Of a stretch of DNA of 64,000 nt, positions 8,512 through 15,988 are shown in pieces. A program made the position numbers and the translations under genes. The notes under the pieces are model-generated. The model was not told where the DNA came from. It searched no databases and saw nothing but the letters and a program-made list of their open reading frames with translations. Each line of letters opens with the position of its first letter. The first letter of the stretch is position 1. Source of the DNA: Streptomyces lincolnensis (GTDB lineage: Bacteria > Actinomycetota > Actinomycetes > Streptomycetales > Streptomycetaceae); contig NZ_CP016438.1 in NCBI RefSeq assembly GCF_001685355.1, positions 2,604,001 through 2,668,000 on the forward strand, given 5' to 3'.

Positions 8512-8683
8512 CCCCCAGACGGCGAAACCCGCACGCCCGCCCCACGGCAAGCACACCCACCCAAGGGGCGCGGGGCCGTATCGATGTGCGGCTCCGCCGC
8601 GTGGGCGCGACCAGCCACAACGCACCCGCAGCCGCCCTACGACCGGACGCGGCACCCCCAGACGGCGAAACCCGCACGCCCCG
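8512..8683. repeat. Intergenic repeat cluster between lacI-type gene and acdS
   Basis: The 329-bp gap 8373-8701 has no convincing gene. A 28-29 bp direct repeat beginning CCCCCAGACGGCGAAACC occurs at 8512-8540 and 8655-8683. Between the copies lies the 35-bp Streptomyces intergenic repeat (8578-8612) whose sister is at 2873-2907, joined to CCAGCCACAACGCACCCGC. Confidence 0.65.
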
Positions 8684-8701
8684 CCCCGCAAGGCGCCGCC
8701 C

Positions 8702-9736
8702 TCAGAACAGCGCGCTGTACGCGTTGAGTGCCGGCTGGCCGCCCAGGTGGGCGTAGAGGACCGTGGAGTCCGCGTCGATCTCGCCGCGGGCGACCAGGTC
8801 GATCATCCCGGCCATCGACTTGCCCTCGTAGACCGGGTCGGTGACCATGCCCTCGGTGCGGGCGGCGAGACGCATCGCCTCCAGGGTGGTCTCGTCGGGG
8901 ATGCCGTAGACGCCCGCGTGGTACCGCTCGTCGAGTTCGACGTCGGAGACCGTCAACTCCTTCTGTACGCCGATGAGTTGGCCGGTGCGGTGGGCGATCC
9001 GCGCGATCTGCTCCCGGGTGGTGGCGGGCTTGGCCGAGGCGTCGATGCCCAGGACGCGCCGGGGCCGCCCGCCCGCCTCCTCCAGCGCCTGGAACCCGGC
9101 GACCATGCCGGCCTGCGTGGACCCGGTCACCGAGCACACCACGACGGTGTCGAAGAAGACGCCCAACTCCTGTTCCTGCTCGGCGACTTCATGGGCCCAG
9201 CCGGCGAAGCCGAGGCCGCCGAGCGGATGGTCGGAGGCGCCGGCGGGAATGGCGTACGGCTTGCCGCCGCCCTCCTCGACCTCCCTGAGCGCCTGCTCCC
9301 AGCTCTCCTTGAACCCGATGCCGAACCCTGCCTTCACCAGCCGCACGTCGGCCCCGGCGAGCCGGCTGATCAGGATGTTGCCGACCTTGTCGTACACGGC
9401 GTCCGGCCACTCCACCCAACTCTCCTGCACCAGCACGCACTTGAGCCCGGCACGGGCGGCACAGGCGGCGACCTGACGGGTGTGGTTGGACTGCACGCCG
9501 CCGATCGAGACGAGGGTGTCGCAGCCCTGGGCGATGGCGTCGGCGACCAGGTACTCCAGCTTGCGCGTCTTGTTCCCGCCGTACGCGACACCGGAGTTGC
9601 AGTCCTCGCGCTTGGCCCACAGGGAGGCACCGCCGAGGTGTGCGGTGAGCCGCTGAAGGGAGTGGACGGGCGAGGGACCGAAGAGGAGGGGGTAACGCTC
9701 GTACGAGGAGAGGGACTTGGGTGCTGCGGTTGCCAT
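8702..9736 (-). CDS. acdS: 1-aminocyclopropane-1-carboxylate deaminase
   Basis: A 344-residue PLP enzyme that opens the ring of ACC, the plant ethylene precursor, to give 2-oxobutyrate and ammonia. The PLP lysine motif ([11 protein letters not shown]), the substrate Ser/His region ([13 protein letters not shown]) and the phosphate-binding loop (SVTGSTQAG) are present. DPVYEGKSM and [11 protein letters not shown] carry the Glu and Leu that separate true ACC deaminases from D-cysteine desulfhydrases (which have Thr at both positions). ATG 9736 has a good ribosome site (GGGAGG). It lies 13 bp after a GntR regulator gene in the same direction, so the two are probably co-transcribed. Confidence 0.92.
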   Translation of the reverse strand: MATAAPKSLSSYERYPLLFGPSPVHSLQRLTAHLGGASLWAKREDCNSGVAYGGNKTRKLEYLVADAIAQGCDTLVSIGGVQSNHTRQVAACAARAGLKCVLVQESWVEWPDAVYDKVGNILISRLAGADVRLVKAGFGIGFKESWEQALREVEEGGGKPYAIPAGASDHPLGGLGFAGWAHEVAEQEQELGVFFDTVVVCSVTGSTQAGMVAGFQALEEAGGRPRRVLGIDASAKPATTREQIARIAHRTGQLIGVQKELTVSDVELDERYHAGVYGIPDETTLEAMRLAARTEGMVTDPVYEGKSMAGMIDLVARGEIDADSTVLYAHLGGQPALNAYSALF

Positions 9737-9749
9737 GGATCCTCCCGGA

Positions 9750-10397
9750 TCAGTCGCTGTCGGCGAGCTCGGCCAGGCCTCGCCAGATCTCCGCGGTGAC
9801 CCGGACGGCGTCGTCCACGTCACCGGCCGCGCAGGCCTCGATCAGCCGCTCGTGCAGACCGGCCGAACGGCAGTTGCCGCCCTCGCCGAAGCGCCGTCGC
9901 TCCAGCCGGCGGATGAGAGGGGTGTAGCGGGCCGCGGTGGCGGCGGCCGCCCGGTTGCCGCTGGCGCGGACCAGGACGTCGTGGAGTTCGTCGTCGGCGT
10001 GCAGGGCCGAGTCCACGTCACCGGCGCCGACGGCGGCCGCGAACCGCGCGTTGGCCGCGCGCATCGCCTCGACGTCGGCGGCGAACAACCGCGGCACGGC
10101 GACCCGGGTGACCAGCTCGTGCATGGCCCCGACCACGGCGGCGGCGTCCCGCACATCGGCGGCCACCACCTGGGTCACCCGGGTGTAGCTCTGCGGCTTG
10201 CTCTCCAGCAGCCCCTCGTCCACCAGCCGCGCGAAGGCCTCCCGCACCGGCGCCCGCGACAGCCCGAGCCTCTCGGCGAGCTCGGCGTCCCGCACGACCG
10301 CACCGGGCTCGATCTCCCCGGCGACGATGGCGTCCCGGATGGAGGCGTAGGCACGGTCCCGGAGCAGGGTGCGGCCGACGGGGCGAAGGGCTTCCAT
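9750..10397 (-). CDS. GntR family regulator (FCD type), likely controls acdS
   Basis: A 215-residue regulator. The winged helix occupies residues 10-75 ([41 protein letters not shown]). The C-terminal FCD effector domain (residues 85-210) has the metal/ligand His and Asp-rich pattern ([25 protein letters not shown]). FCD regulators usually sense small carboxylic acids. Direct coupling to acdS suggests it responds to ACC or 2-oxobutyrate, an inference from position. An AT-rich stretch (10403-10421) just before the start probably holds its promoter and operator. Confidence 0.9.
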   Translation of the reverse strand: MEALRPVGRTLLRDRAYASIRDAIVAGEIEPGAVVRDAELAERLGLSRAPVREAFARLVDEGLLESKPQSYTRVTQVVAADVRDAAAVVGAMHELVTRVAVPRLFAADVEAMRAANARFAAAVGAGDVDSALHADDELHDVLVRASGNRAAAATAARYTPLIRRLERRRFGEGGNCRSAGLHERLIEACAAGDVDDAVRVTAEIWRGLAELADSD

Positions 10398-10438
10398 GAA
10401 CTGACATGTTAGATATCAATCATGGCGCGGGCAAGGGT

Positions 10439-10471
10439 GTGGCCCGCACCCCCCGTAGAAGTGCGGGCCAC
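10439..10471 (-). terminator. Terminator of the TROVE protein gene
   Basis: A perfect 11-bp stem (GTGGCCCGCAC at 10439-10449 with 10461-10471) and 11-nt loop lie 15 bp after the TROVE stop codon. Confidence 0.75.
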
Positions 10472-10485
10472 GCTTGCGGCAGGGC

Positions 10486-12066
10486 TCAGGCGGCCCAGGG
10501 CCAGTCGGCGTCCCGGGCGGCCTCGATCAGCGGAACCATGCGGAAGGCCGCGTCCGAGAGGCCCGCGAAGGTGTGCCGGTTCGCCTTGCCCGACGGGCCG
10601 TGGCCCGCCCGGTAGCCGGCGAGGTTCCAGGTGTAGACCGGCACACCCGCGGGGACCTGCTCGGTCGGGTCGCCGTGGCGGTTGTAGGAGTACTGCTCGT
10701 CGGTGACGATCAGCACCCGGTCCTGGCCCCGGTAGTGCGCGCGCACCGCCGAGGTGGTGTCGGTGCCGCCCAGGTCGCCGAAGCGGCCGAGGATCTTGAG
10801 CACCGACTCGCCCTCGCCGAAGGCCAGACGCCGGCTGGTGGTGCCGAACTCGACGAGATCCGCGTCCGCCGCCCGCAGCGCGAGCGCCGTACCGAAGATC
10901 GCCGCCGCGTCGGCCCGGTTGAGCTGCGAGCGGTCGGACAGCGGCGCCCACATCGAGCCCGAGCGGTCGACCAGCACCAGCGTCCGGCCGGGCAGCGCGG
11001 GCACGTTGGCCAGCGAGTGACCGAGCGCCCGCTCCAGCGGGTACGACCAGCGCAGCGAGGGCGCGTGCCGGTACGCGGCCAGGTACCGGAAGGGGAACTG
11101 CCGCGAGCGCGCGACCTCGGCGGGGTCACTGATCCGGGCGGCGACCCGGGCCGCCACCTCGTCCGAGACCCCGGCCTCGTCGAAGTTGCGCAGGTTGCGC
11201 ACCAGCGCCATCGAACCCATGGACGGGATCACGGCCTCCCAGGCCGCCCTGTCCATCGGGCCCTGGAGCCAGCCGGCCAGCGCCTCCCACGTCATCCCGG
11301 CCGCGGCGAGCCGCTCGGCACCGCCGCCGGAGGTGACCACCGCGCGCCGCCGCCGCACCGGCAGCGCCATCAGCTCGCGGTGCGCGGTCAGCACCCGGTT
11401 CGACGCGGGCGGTACGGCCGTCTCCGGGTTGTGCCGGCGGTCGAGGGCGTACCGGAACAGCTCGCCCTGCCACGGCTTGTCCGGGTCCGGCGCCGCGTGC
11501 ACCAGGTTGAGGATGTCGCCGAACCGGTAGCCCTTGGACACGGTGTCGTACTTCAGCAGCGACCTGCCGCCGTACAGCCGCCGTACGGCGTCGGCGACAC
11601 CGCGCTTGACCGGCTTGGGGACGGCACGGCCGTACGTCGCCGTCCAGTACGCGAGCAGTTCGCCGGGCTCGTCGGGCCGCTGGAGCACGGAGTCGACGAC
11701 CTGCCGGTTCGACGGGCCCTCGGTGCTGCCCGCGTCGAGGCGGGCCTTCACGTACTCGGCGGCGCCCACGATCGCGACCGTGCGCAGGTTGCCCTCGGCA
11801 CGCAGCCAGCCGAGCAGGCCGGCCGTCCACTGCGCGTCGGTGACGGCGAGGTCGCGCACGAGGCGCGCGAACCGCTGGTCCCGGCTGTCGCCCGTCTCGT
11901 AGAAGGTCCGCTCGGAGACGAAGTGGGAGACCGCCAGCAGAAAGAGCTCGGAGCGCGCGTCGCGCTCACGGCCGCGGCCGCCCTCGAAGGTACGCAGCAC
12001 CCGTCCCGTCGACGTCACACGCGACGTGGGCTGCGCCTTGGCGGCCCGGGTGTTGAATCGTGCCAT
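10486..12066 (-). CDS. TROVE domain protein, bacterial Ro60 orthologue (Rsr)
   Basis: A 526-residue RNA-binding protein of the Ro60/Rsr family. In characterised bacteria Rsr binds Y RNA, which tethers it to PNPase for RNA decay and rRNA maturation. Residues 20-320 are the ring of helical TROVE repeats (FEGGRGRERDARSELFLLAV, RRLYGGRSLLKYDTVSKGYRFGDILNL). The C-terminal 200 residues are a von Willebrand A domain with an intact MIDAS: DRSGS, then GTDTT and VTDEQ. ATG 12066 is chosen at MARFNTRAAKAQ. The gene lies just downstream of tRNA-like Y RNA modules on the same strand, which fits this function. It is not linked to rtcB or other RNA-repair genes here. Confidence 0.93.
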   Translation of the reverse strand: MARFNTRAAKAQPTSRVTSTGRVLRTFEGGRGRERDARSELFLLAVSHFVSERTFYETGDSRDQRFARLVRDLAVTDAQWTAGLLGWLRAEGNLRTVAIVGAAEYVKARLDAGSTEGPSNRQVVDSVLQRPDEPGELLAYWTATYGRAVPKPVKRGVADAVRRLYGGRSLLKYDTVSKGYRFGDILNLVHAAPDPDKPWQGELFRYALDRRHNPETAVPPASNRVLTAHRELMALPVRRRRAVVTSGGGAERLAAAGMTWEALAGWLQGPMDRAAWEAVIPSMGSMALVRNLRNFDEAGVSDEVAARVAARISDPAEVARSRQFPFRYLAAYRHAPSLRWSYPLERALGHSLANVPALPGRTLVLVDRSGSMWAPLSDRSQLNRADAAAIFGTALALRAADADLVEFGTTSRRLAFGEGESVLKILGRFGDLGGTDTTSAVRAHYRGQDRVLIVTDEQYSYNRHGDPTEQVPAGVPVYTWNLAGYRAGHGPSGKANRHTFAGLSDAAFRMVPLIEAARDADWPWAA

Positions 12067-12113
12067 GGTGAATTCCCCCGAATTCTTTGGTGTTTCGGAG
12101 GGAGGCACAGCAA

Positions 12114-12270
12114 ATGGAGGGTGCCCGAGATCAGAAGTCGGCCACGGAACTTATTCGGATGCTCTGCCTGATTGAGCTACATCGGCCCGAAGCCGATGAC
12201 GAGGACTCGAACCCCGCAACCTTCCGATCCCAATGAAGTAGCCGTTGCCTGCGCACCGGGCACCCACCAT
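12114..12270 (-). ncRNA. Y RNA 2 with permuted tRNA-like domain
   Basis: About 157 nt, directly upstream of the TROVE gene. The ends pair: GGGTGCCCG (12265-12257) with CGGGCACCC (12127-12119), extended by ATGG/CCAT beyond one mismatch. Inside, in 5'-3' order, are a T-arm (12216-12200, loop TTCGAGT), a 7-bp acceptor-like stem CATCGGC/GCCGATG closed by a 5-nt loop (12198-12180), then TA and a D-arm GCTC/GAGC (12177-12161). T-arm before D-arm with the acceptor stem closed by a loop is a circular permutation of tRNA, as expected for the effector domain of YrlA-type Y RNAs. End positions are the minimum from pairing. Confidence 0.85.
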
Positions 12271-12274
12271 GAGC

Positions 12275-12309
12275 TGCGCCTCCCGAGATCAAGTCGCACC
12301 GGGAGGTGC
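12275..12309 (-). ncRNA. Mini Y RNA-like hairpin lacking the tRNA-like domain
   Basis: Between the two Y RNAs, CCTCCCG (12306-12300) pairs with CGGGAGG (12285-12279), and the outer TGC/GCA extends it past one mismatch. The loop joins CCCGGTGCG to GATCTCGGG, exactly the 5' and 3' sequences that flank the stem of Y RNA 2. It looks like a Ro-binding stem with the whole tRNA-like insert deleted. Whether it is a separate RNA or part of a longer transcript is unknown. Confidence 0.5.
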
Positions 12310-12322
12310 ATGAAGTTGTGGT

Positions 12323-12458
12323 GTCCAGAGTTCAGGTCGGCGGAACCGACGTAGGTGCTCTGCCCCTGAGCTACACCGGCGCGTTGTACCGGTGGCGGGA
12401 TTCGCACCCGCGGCCGCCCCATTATGAGTGGAAGTAGGTCCTGCCTTCGCACCTGGAC
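12323..12458 (-). ncRNA. Y RNA 1 with permuted tRNA-like domain
   Basis: At least 136 nt. The closing stem is GTCCAG (12458-12453) with CTGGAC (12328-12323). The tRNA-like core is a T-arm GCGGG/CCCGC with loop TGCGAAT (12411-12395), a 7-bp acceptor-like stem CACCGGT/GCCGGTG with one wobble and a 7-nt loop (12394-12374), then TA and D-arm GCTC-AGGGGCA-GAGC (12371-12357). It shares GGTGCG-AGGCA and CTACTTC blocks with Y RNA 2, while the helices differ in sequence but keep pairing. The RNA may extend upstream to about 12480. Confidence 0.82.
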
Positions 12459-12504
12459 GTTCCTCGCTCTAGGAGGCGTGCCGCGGGGTGGGCGACCGAA
12501 TTAA

Positions 12505-13950
12505 TCAGCCGCGCTTCTGCCGCTTCCACGGCCCGGTAATGGCCACCATGATGCCCGGGTCCTGGATGTTTGCGTACAGGGTCCGCCCGTCGCACGAGAA
12601 GGTGACGCCGGTGAACTCGCTGTATTCCGGCTCCTCTTCGGTGCCGATGTTCAGGTCGTTGCGGGCGATCGGGTAGGTGCGGCCGCTGTCGGTGGCGCCG
12701 AAGAGGTGGGAGACGCCCTCGCCGTCCTCGGCGATGACGAGGCCGCCGTAGGGGGAGACGGTGATGTTGTCGGGGCCGTCGAACGCGCCGTCCTTGGAGG
12801 GGTCGGGGTTGACGCCGAGGAGCACCTTCAGGGTGAGCGTGCGGCGCTTGGGGTCGTAGAACCAGACCTGGCCGTCGTGCTGGACGGGGCTCTCCTCACG
12901 GGCGTAGGAGGAGACGATGTAGGCGCCGCCGTCGCCCCACCACATGCCCTCCAGCTTGCGCGCACGGGTGATCTCGCCCTCGCCGAACTGCTTGCGCACC
13001 TCGACCGTCTTGCCGTCGCGGTCCGGTACGTCCACCCAGTCGACGCCGTAGACCGTGCCGGTCTTCGTGGCGCGGGAGAGGTCGTCGACGTACTTGCCGC
13101 CGGAGTCGAAGCACCTGGGGGCCTGGAGGACACCGGCGTCGTCGGCGAGGGTGCGGAACTTCCCGCGGCCGTGTTCGAAGCCCTTGGGCGGGGTCCAGCG
13201 GAAGAAGAGGCCGTTGGGCTCGCTGTCGTCCTCGGTGAGGTAGGCGTGGCCGCGCTTGGGGTCGATGACGACGGCCTCGTGGTCGTAGCGGCCGAAGAAC
13301 TTCAGGGGCTTGGGGTTCTTGTTGGCGCGCCGGTCGATGGGGTCGACCTCGAAGACGTAGCCGTGGTCCTTGGTCATGCCGTTGGTGCCGGCGCGGTCGG
13401 AGTTCTCCTCGCAGGTGAGCCAGGTGCCCCAGGGGGTGCTGCCGCCCGCGCAGTTGGTGGAGGTGCCGGCGATGCCGACCCACTCGGCGACGCGTCCGTC
13501 GGGGCGGACCTCGACGACCGTGCAGCCGCCGGACGCGGCGGGGTCGTAGACGAGGCCCTCGGTGAGCGGGACGGGGTACGTCCAGTTCGCGCGCGGGCCC
13601 TTCAGCTCGTGGTTGTTGACGAGGAGGGTGGTGCCGCGCGGGCCGTCGAAGGCGGCGGTGCCGTCATGGTTGGAGGGGGTGAACTCGTCCGACTCCAGCT
13701 TGGTCTTTCCGCTGTGGGTGATGACGCGGTACCGGAACCCGGCGGGCAGCGCGAGGATGCCCTCGGGGTCGGGGATCAGCGGGCCGTAGCCGACTCCGCC
13801 GTAGGTCTGTGCGGAGGTCTCCGCGCCCTCGGTCTCGGTGGAGGCGAGGGCGTTCGGAGCGGTGGCGAGGGCGCCGACACTGCCCGCCAGCGCGACACCG
13901 GCACCGGTGATCGCGGACGTTCTGGCGAAGTCCCTGCGGGTGAGCGACAT
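12505..13950 (-). CDS. Tat-exported PhoX-type phosphatase (DUF839)
   Basis: A 481-residue secreted protein. The Tat signal (TRRDFARTSAITGAGVALAG, ending near ALA) is followed by a PhoX/DUF839 beta-propeller, a family of calcium- and iron-dependent alkaline phosphatases that release phosphate from esters outside the cell. Family motifs visible are LVNNHEL, GTWLTCEENSD, YVFEVDP, GRYDHEAVVIDP, YLTEDDSEPNG and DGPDNITVSPYGGLVIAEDG. ATG 13950 has a good ribosome site (AGGAGAC). No PHO box was recognised in the 160 bp upstream. Its end is 25 bp before the Y RNA region. Confidence 0.88.
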   Translation of the reverse strand: MSLTRRDFARTSAITGAGVALAGSVGALATAPNALASTETEGAETSAQTYGGVGYGPLIPDPEGILALPAGFRYRVITHSGKTKLESDEFTPSNHDGTAAFDGPRGTTLLVNNHELKGPRANWTYPVPLTEGLVYDPAASGGCTVVEVRPDGRVAEWVGIAGTSTNCAGGSTPWGTWLTCEENSDRAGTNGMTKDHGYVFEVDPIDRRANKNPKPLKFFGRYDHEAVVIDPKRGHAYLTEDDSEPNGLFFRWTPPKGFEHGRGKFRTLADDAGVLQAPRCFDSGGKYVDDLSRATKTGTVYGVDWVDVPDRDGKTVEVRKQFGEGEITRARKLEGMWWGDGGAYIVSSYAREESPVQHDGQVWFYDPKRRTLTLKVLLGVNPDPSKDGAFDGPDNITVSPYGGLVIAEDGEGVSHLFGATDSGRTYPIARNDLNIGTEEEPEYSEFTGVTFSCDGRTLYANIQDPGIMVAITGPWKRQKRG

Positions 13951-14111
13951 GCTGTCTCCTGTGACGGGGGGTGTGCCGTGGAGGGTGGCGGACCTCGGTC
14001 CGCGACACCGTCCCGCCCACGTCTGAACGCCGGTTGAACTCCGGGCGACGGCACCGGGCCCGCTTGCGATACTCCCTGCGGGCGGTGCGGTGACCGGGGC
14101 GCCGACAAGAC

Positions 14112-14597
14112 CTAGCCGACGCCCAGGACGGACACGGTCACGCCGAGGCAGAGCATCAGGCCGGTCCAGGGCATCGCCCGGGTGAGGTGGCGGTTCTTGG
14201 CGTGGGCGATGCAGCCCAACAGGCGGGCCATGTCCCAGAGTTGGGCGCACAGCTTGCGGGGGTCGGTGGCCGGTGGGATGTCCAGGCCCATGAAGCCGAA
14301 GGGGCTGCGCGGCAGCGGGGTGTGCAGCCGGGGCCGCATCGCCCGTCCGAGGTGGAACCCGGAGACGAGGAAGGCGCAGGCGAACGCGCCCAGCACGATC
14401 CGTCCCGCCGTTCCGAACCGCTGGCCACCGGGCGCCCCCAGGGTGGTCACCACGGCGACCACTCCCCCGGTGTGTGCGACGAGCATGCTGTTGATCTTCG
14501 CGTCGGCCTCCTGAACGTATCCCTGGAACGCGGTGAGCGCCCCGAGTCCCGCCGCCAGCGCCATCTCGACGGTCCGCCCGTCCCCGTAGTCGGTCAT
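14112..14597 (-). CDS. PycTM-like membrane protein (possible Pycsar effector)
   Basis: A 161-residue membrane protein. Its layout matches the Pycsar effector TM domain: an N-terminal amphipathic segment ending in EADAKINSMLVAHTG, two close membrane helices (about residues 36-54 and 65-83), RPRL after the second, a cytoplasmic helical stretch (LCAQLWDMARLLGCIAHAKNRHL), and a final membrane helix (143-161). In Pycsar systems such proteins damage the membrane when a cyclic pyrimidine nucleotide is made on phage infection. The gene is last in a row of three, 68 bp after a nucleotidyl cyclase gene. The start has a strong GGGGGA ribosome site. The assignment rests on pattern and neighbourhood. Confidence 0.68.
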   Translation of the reverse strand: MTDYGDGRTVEMALAAGLGALTAFQGYVQEADAKINSMLVAHTGGVVAVVTTLGAPGGQRFGTAGRIVLGAFACAFLVSGFHLGRAMRPRLHTPLPRSPFGFMGLDIPPATDPRKLCAQLWDMARLLGCIAHAKNRHLTRAMPWTGLMLCLGVTVSVLGVG

Positions 14598-14665
14598 CGA
14601 CTTCCCCCTGGTCCCTCATCTGCTTCCAGGATCGGCGCGCGGGCGGCGCGGTCCCGTATCGCCCG

Positions 14666-15871
14666 TCAGGTGACGGGGTGGCTCCGGGGCGCGGACGCGT
14701 ACGACAGCGCGCCCGCGGGGAGCGGACACCGCACGAGCGTCTCGCCGAGGACGAACACGGCGGTGCCGTAGCCGTGGACGACCGTCCCGCGCCGTTGGAC
14801 CAGGAACCCGCCGCAGGCCACCCGTGCCGTGAGCGGTGCCGCGTGGATGACCCCCGGCACCTGGGCCGCCCGCTGCCGGACGCCCACGCCGGCCGTGTCC
14901 CGCGCGCCGGTGTCCGGCGCGGGCGTGGCGGCCGGGCCCGTGGTGGGCGAGGGGGTCAGGCCCGGCCGGTCGTCGGAGCGTGAGGTCGACGGTTCGGGCC
15001 GGTCGGGATCGGGCGCGACGGTGGCCGTGGCCCAGGCCGAGGCCTCCCGCGAGGCGCCCGGGCCCGACGACCAGGACGTCAGGGAGGACAGCAGGACGGC
15101 CGCCGCGGCGACCGCCACCGCGGGCACCAGGGTCGCCACCAGCATCTTGGGGGTCTTCCTGACCGCCTGGGCGGCACGGCCGGCCCTCGATGTCAGCGTC
15201 CGGCCCAGGAAGCGCCCGAACCGGGCCAGGAGCCCCTCCGGCCGCATCGCCCTGGCGACCTCGTCCGCCGAGTGTCCGGGCATCCCGATCCAGGCCTTGT
15301 AGGTCTGCTCGTGCTTGGCCCGCACGTCGACCGGGGTGAAGTCGCCCGGCTCGATGTCGGTCCATCGCTGCTGAATCGTTTGCTCGAAGACATGCCTGCT
15401 GATGATCAGCACCACCGGCTGCTCCGTGAGCACCTGCTGGACCCGTTTCGCCTGCGCGCAGTTGACCAGTCGCTGCGCCTCGACGGCGGCTCTGCCCGCG
15501 ATGCCCATCGCGCTGTCCGCCACCAGACCCGTGACCACCGCGAGGCGGACCCGCAGCGGCCGGTCGAAGCCCCGCTTCAGGCTCTCCTCGGCGAGGCTGT
15601 CGCAGAACGCCGGGACGTACTTGGCGAGGACGTCGTTCACCCGGTGGCTGATCCACTGGGCGAGGAACCCGTCCCCCAGCTCCTGCACCCCGAGGGTGTC
15701 GGCGCTCACCGCGACCGCCGTCTCGTGCGCCCTGCTGAGCGCCTCCTGCGCCGCGTTCATCTGGCGGACGTTCATCGTGCTGTACTCGCACAGATCCACG
15801 CCCAGGAGGACCCGGTCGGATGGCTGGCCGGACCCGGCTCCCGCGGCGGAGTCGGACAGGTTGTCGGTCAA
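14666..15871 (-). CDS. Membrane-anchored class III nucleotidyl cyclase-like protein
   Basis: A 401-residue protein. Residues 18-190 resemble a class III cyclase: the first metal-binding Asp is D26 (GVDLCEYS), the second D67 (ELGDGFLAQW), and GRAAVEAQRL (126-135) sits where the catalytic Asn/Arg pair occurs in classical enzymes, with Glu at the Asn position. A membrane helix at about 243-264 is followed by a Pro/Thr-rich linker and an extracytoplasmic tail of about 75 residues with two Cys. The start is a TTG with GGAGAGG upstream; no suitable ATG fits. Flanked by a CRP-like gene and a PycTM-like gene, so it probably makes a cyclic nucleotide messenger. Which nucleotide is unknown. Confidence 0.72.
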   Translation of the reverse strand: MTDNLSDSAAGAGSGQPSDRVLLGVDLCEYSTMNVRQMNAAQEALSRAHETAVAVSADTLGVQELGDGFLAQWISHRVNDVLAKYVPAFCDSLAEESLKRGFDRPLRVRLAVVTGLVADSAMGIAGRAAVEAQRLVNCAQAKRVQQVLTEQPVVLIISRHVFEQTIQQRWTDIEPGDFTPVDVRAKHEQTYKAWIGMPGHSADEVARAMRPEGLLARFGRFLGRTLTSRAGRAAQAVRKTPKMLVATLVPAVAVAAAAVLLSSLTSWSSGPGASREASAWATATVAPDPDRPEPSTSRSDDRPGLTPSPTTGPAATPAPDTGARDTAGVGVRQRAAQVPGVIHAAPLTARVACGGFLVQRRGTVVHGYGTAVFVLGETLVRCPLPAGALSYASAPRSHPVT

Positions 15872-15988
15872 GGTCGTCGGACCTCTCCATGGCAGGAGAC
15901 GAAGTGAAGCTAGGTGACTGTCCGTGATAGCACGAGCACAGGGCCCATGTCATTCGGCCGATCGGTCATCGGACGCGTCCCTGACCGG

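Noticed and set aside
8373..8618. N-terminal extension of the LacI regulator
   Set aside because: It is low-complexity and includes intergenic repeats; LacI proteins start close to the helix-turn-helix.
5700..8756. 1018-codon open frame on the plus strand
   Set aside because: It lies opposite the binding-protein and LacI genes and is a GC-bias shadow; it also crosses intergenic repeats.
12161..12216. Ordinary tRNA gene at the tRNA-like sequences (also 12357-12411)
   Set aside because: The T-arm precedes the D-arm and the acceptor stem is closed by a loop. There is no anticodon arm in the normal place and no CCA end. A Y RNA effector domain explains the order.
12177..12452. 91-codon open frame on the minus strand
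   Set aside because: It runs through the paired helices of both RNA modules and has no protein-like composition.
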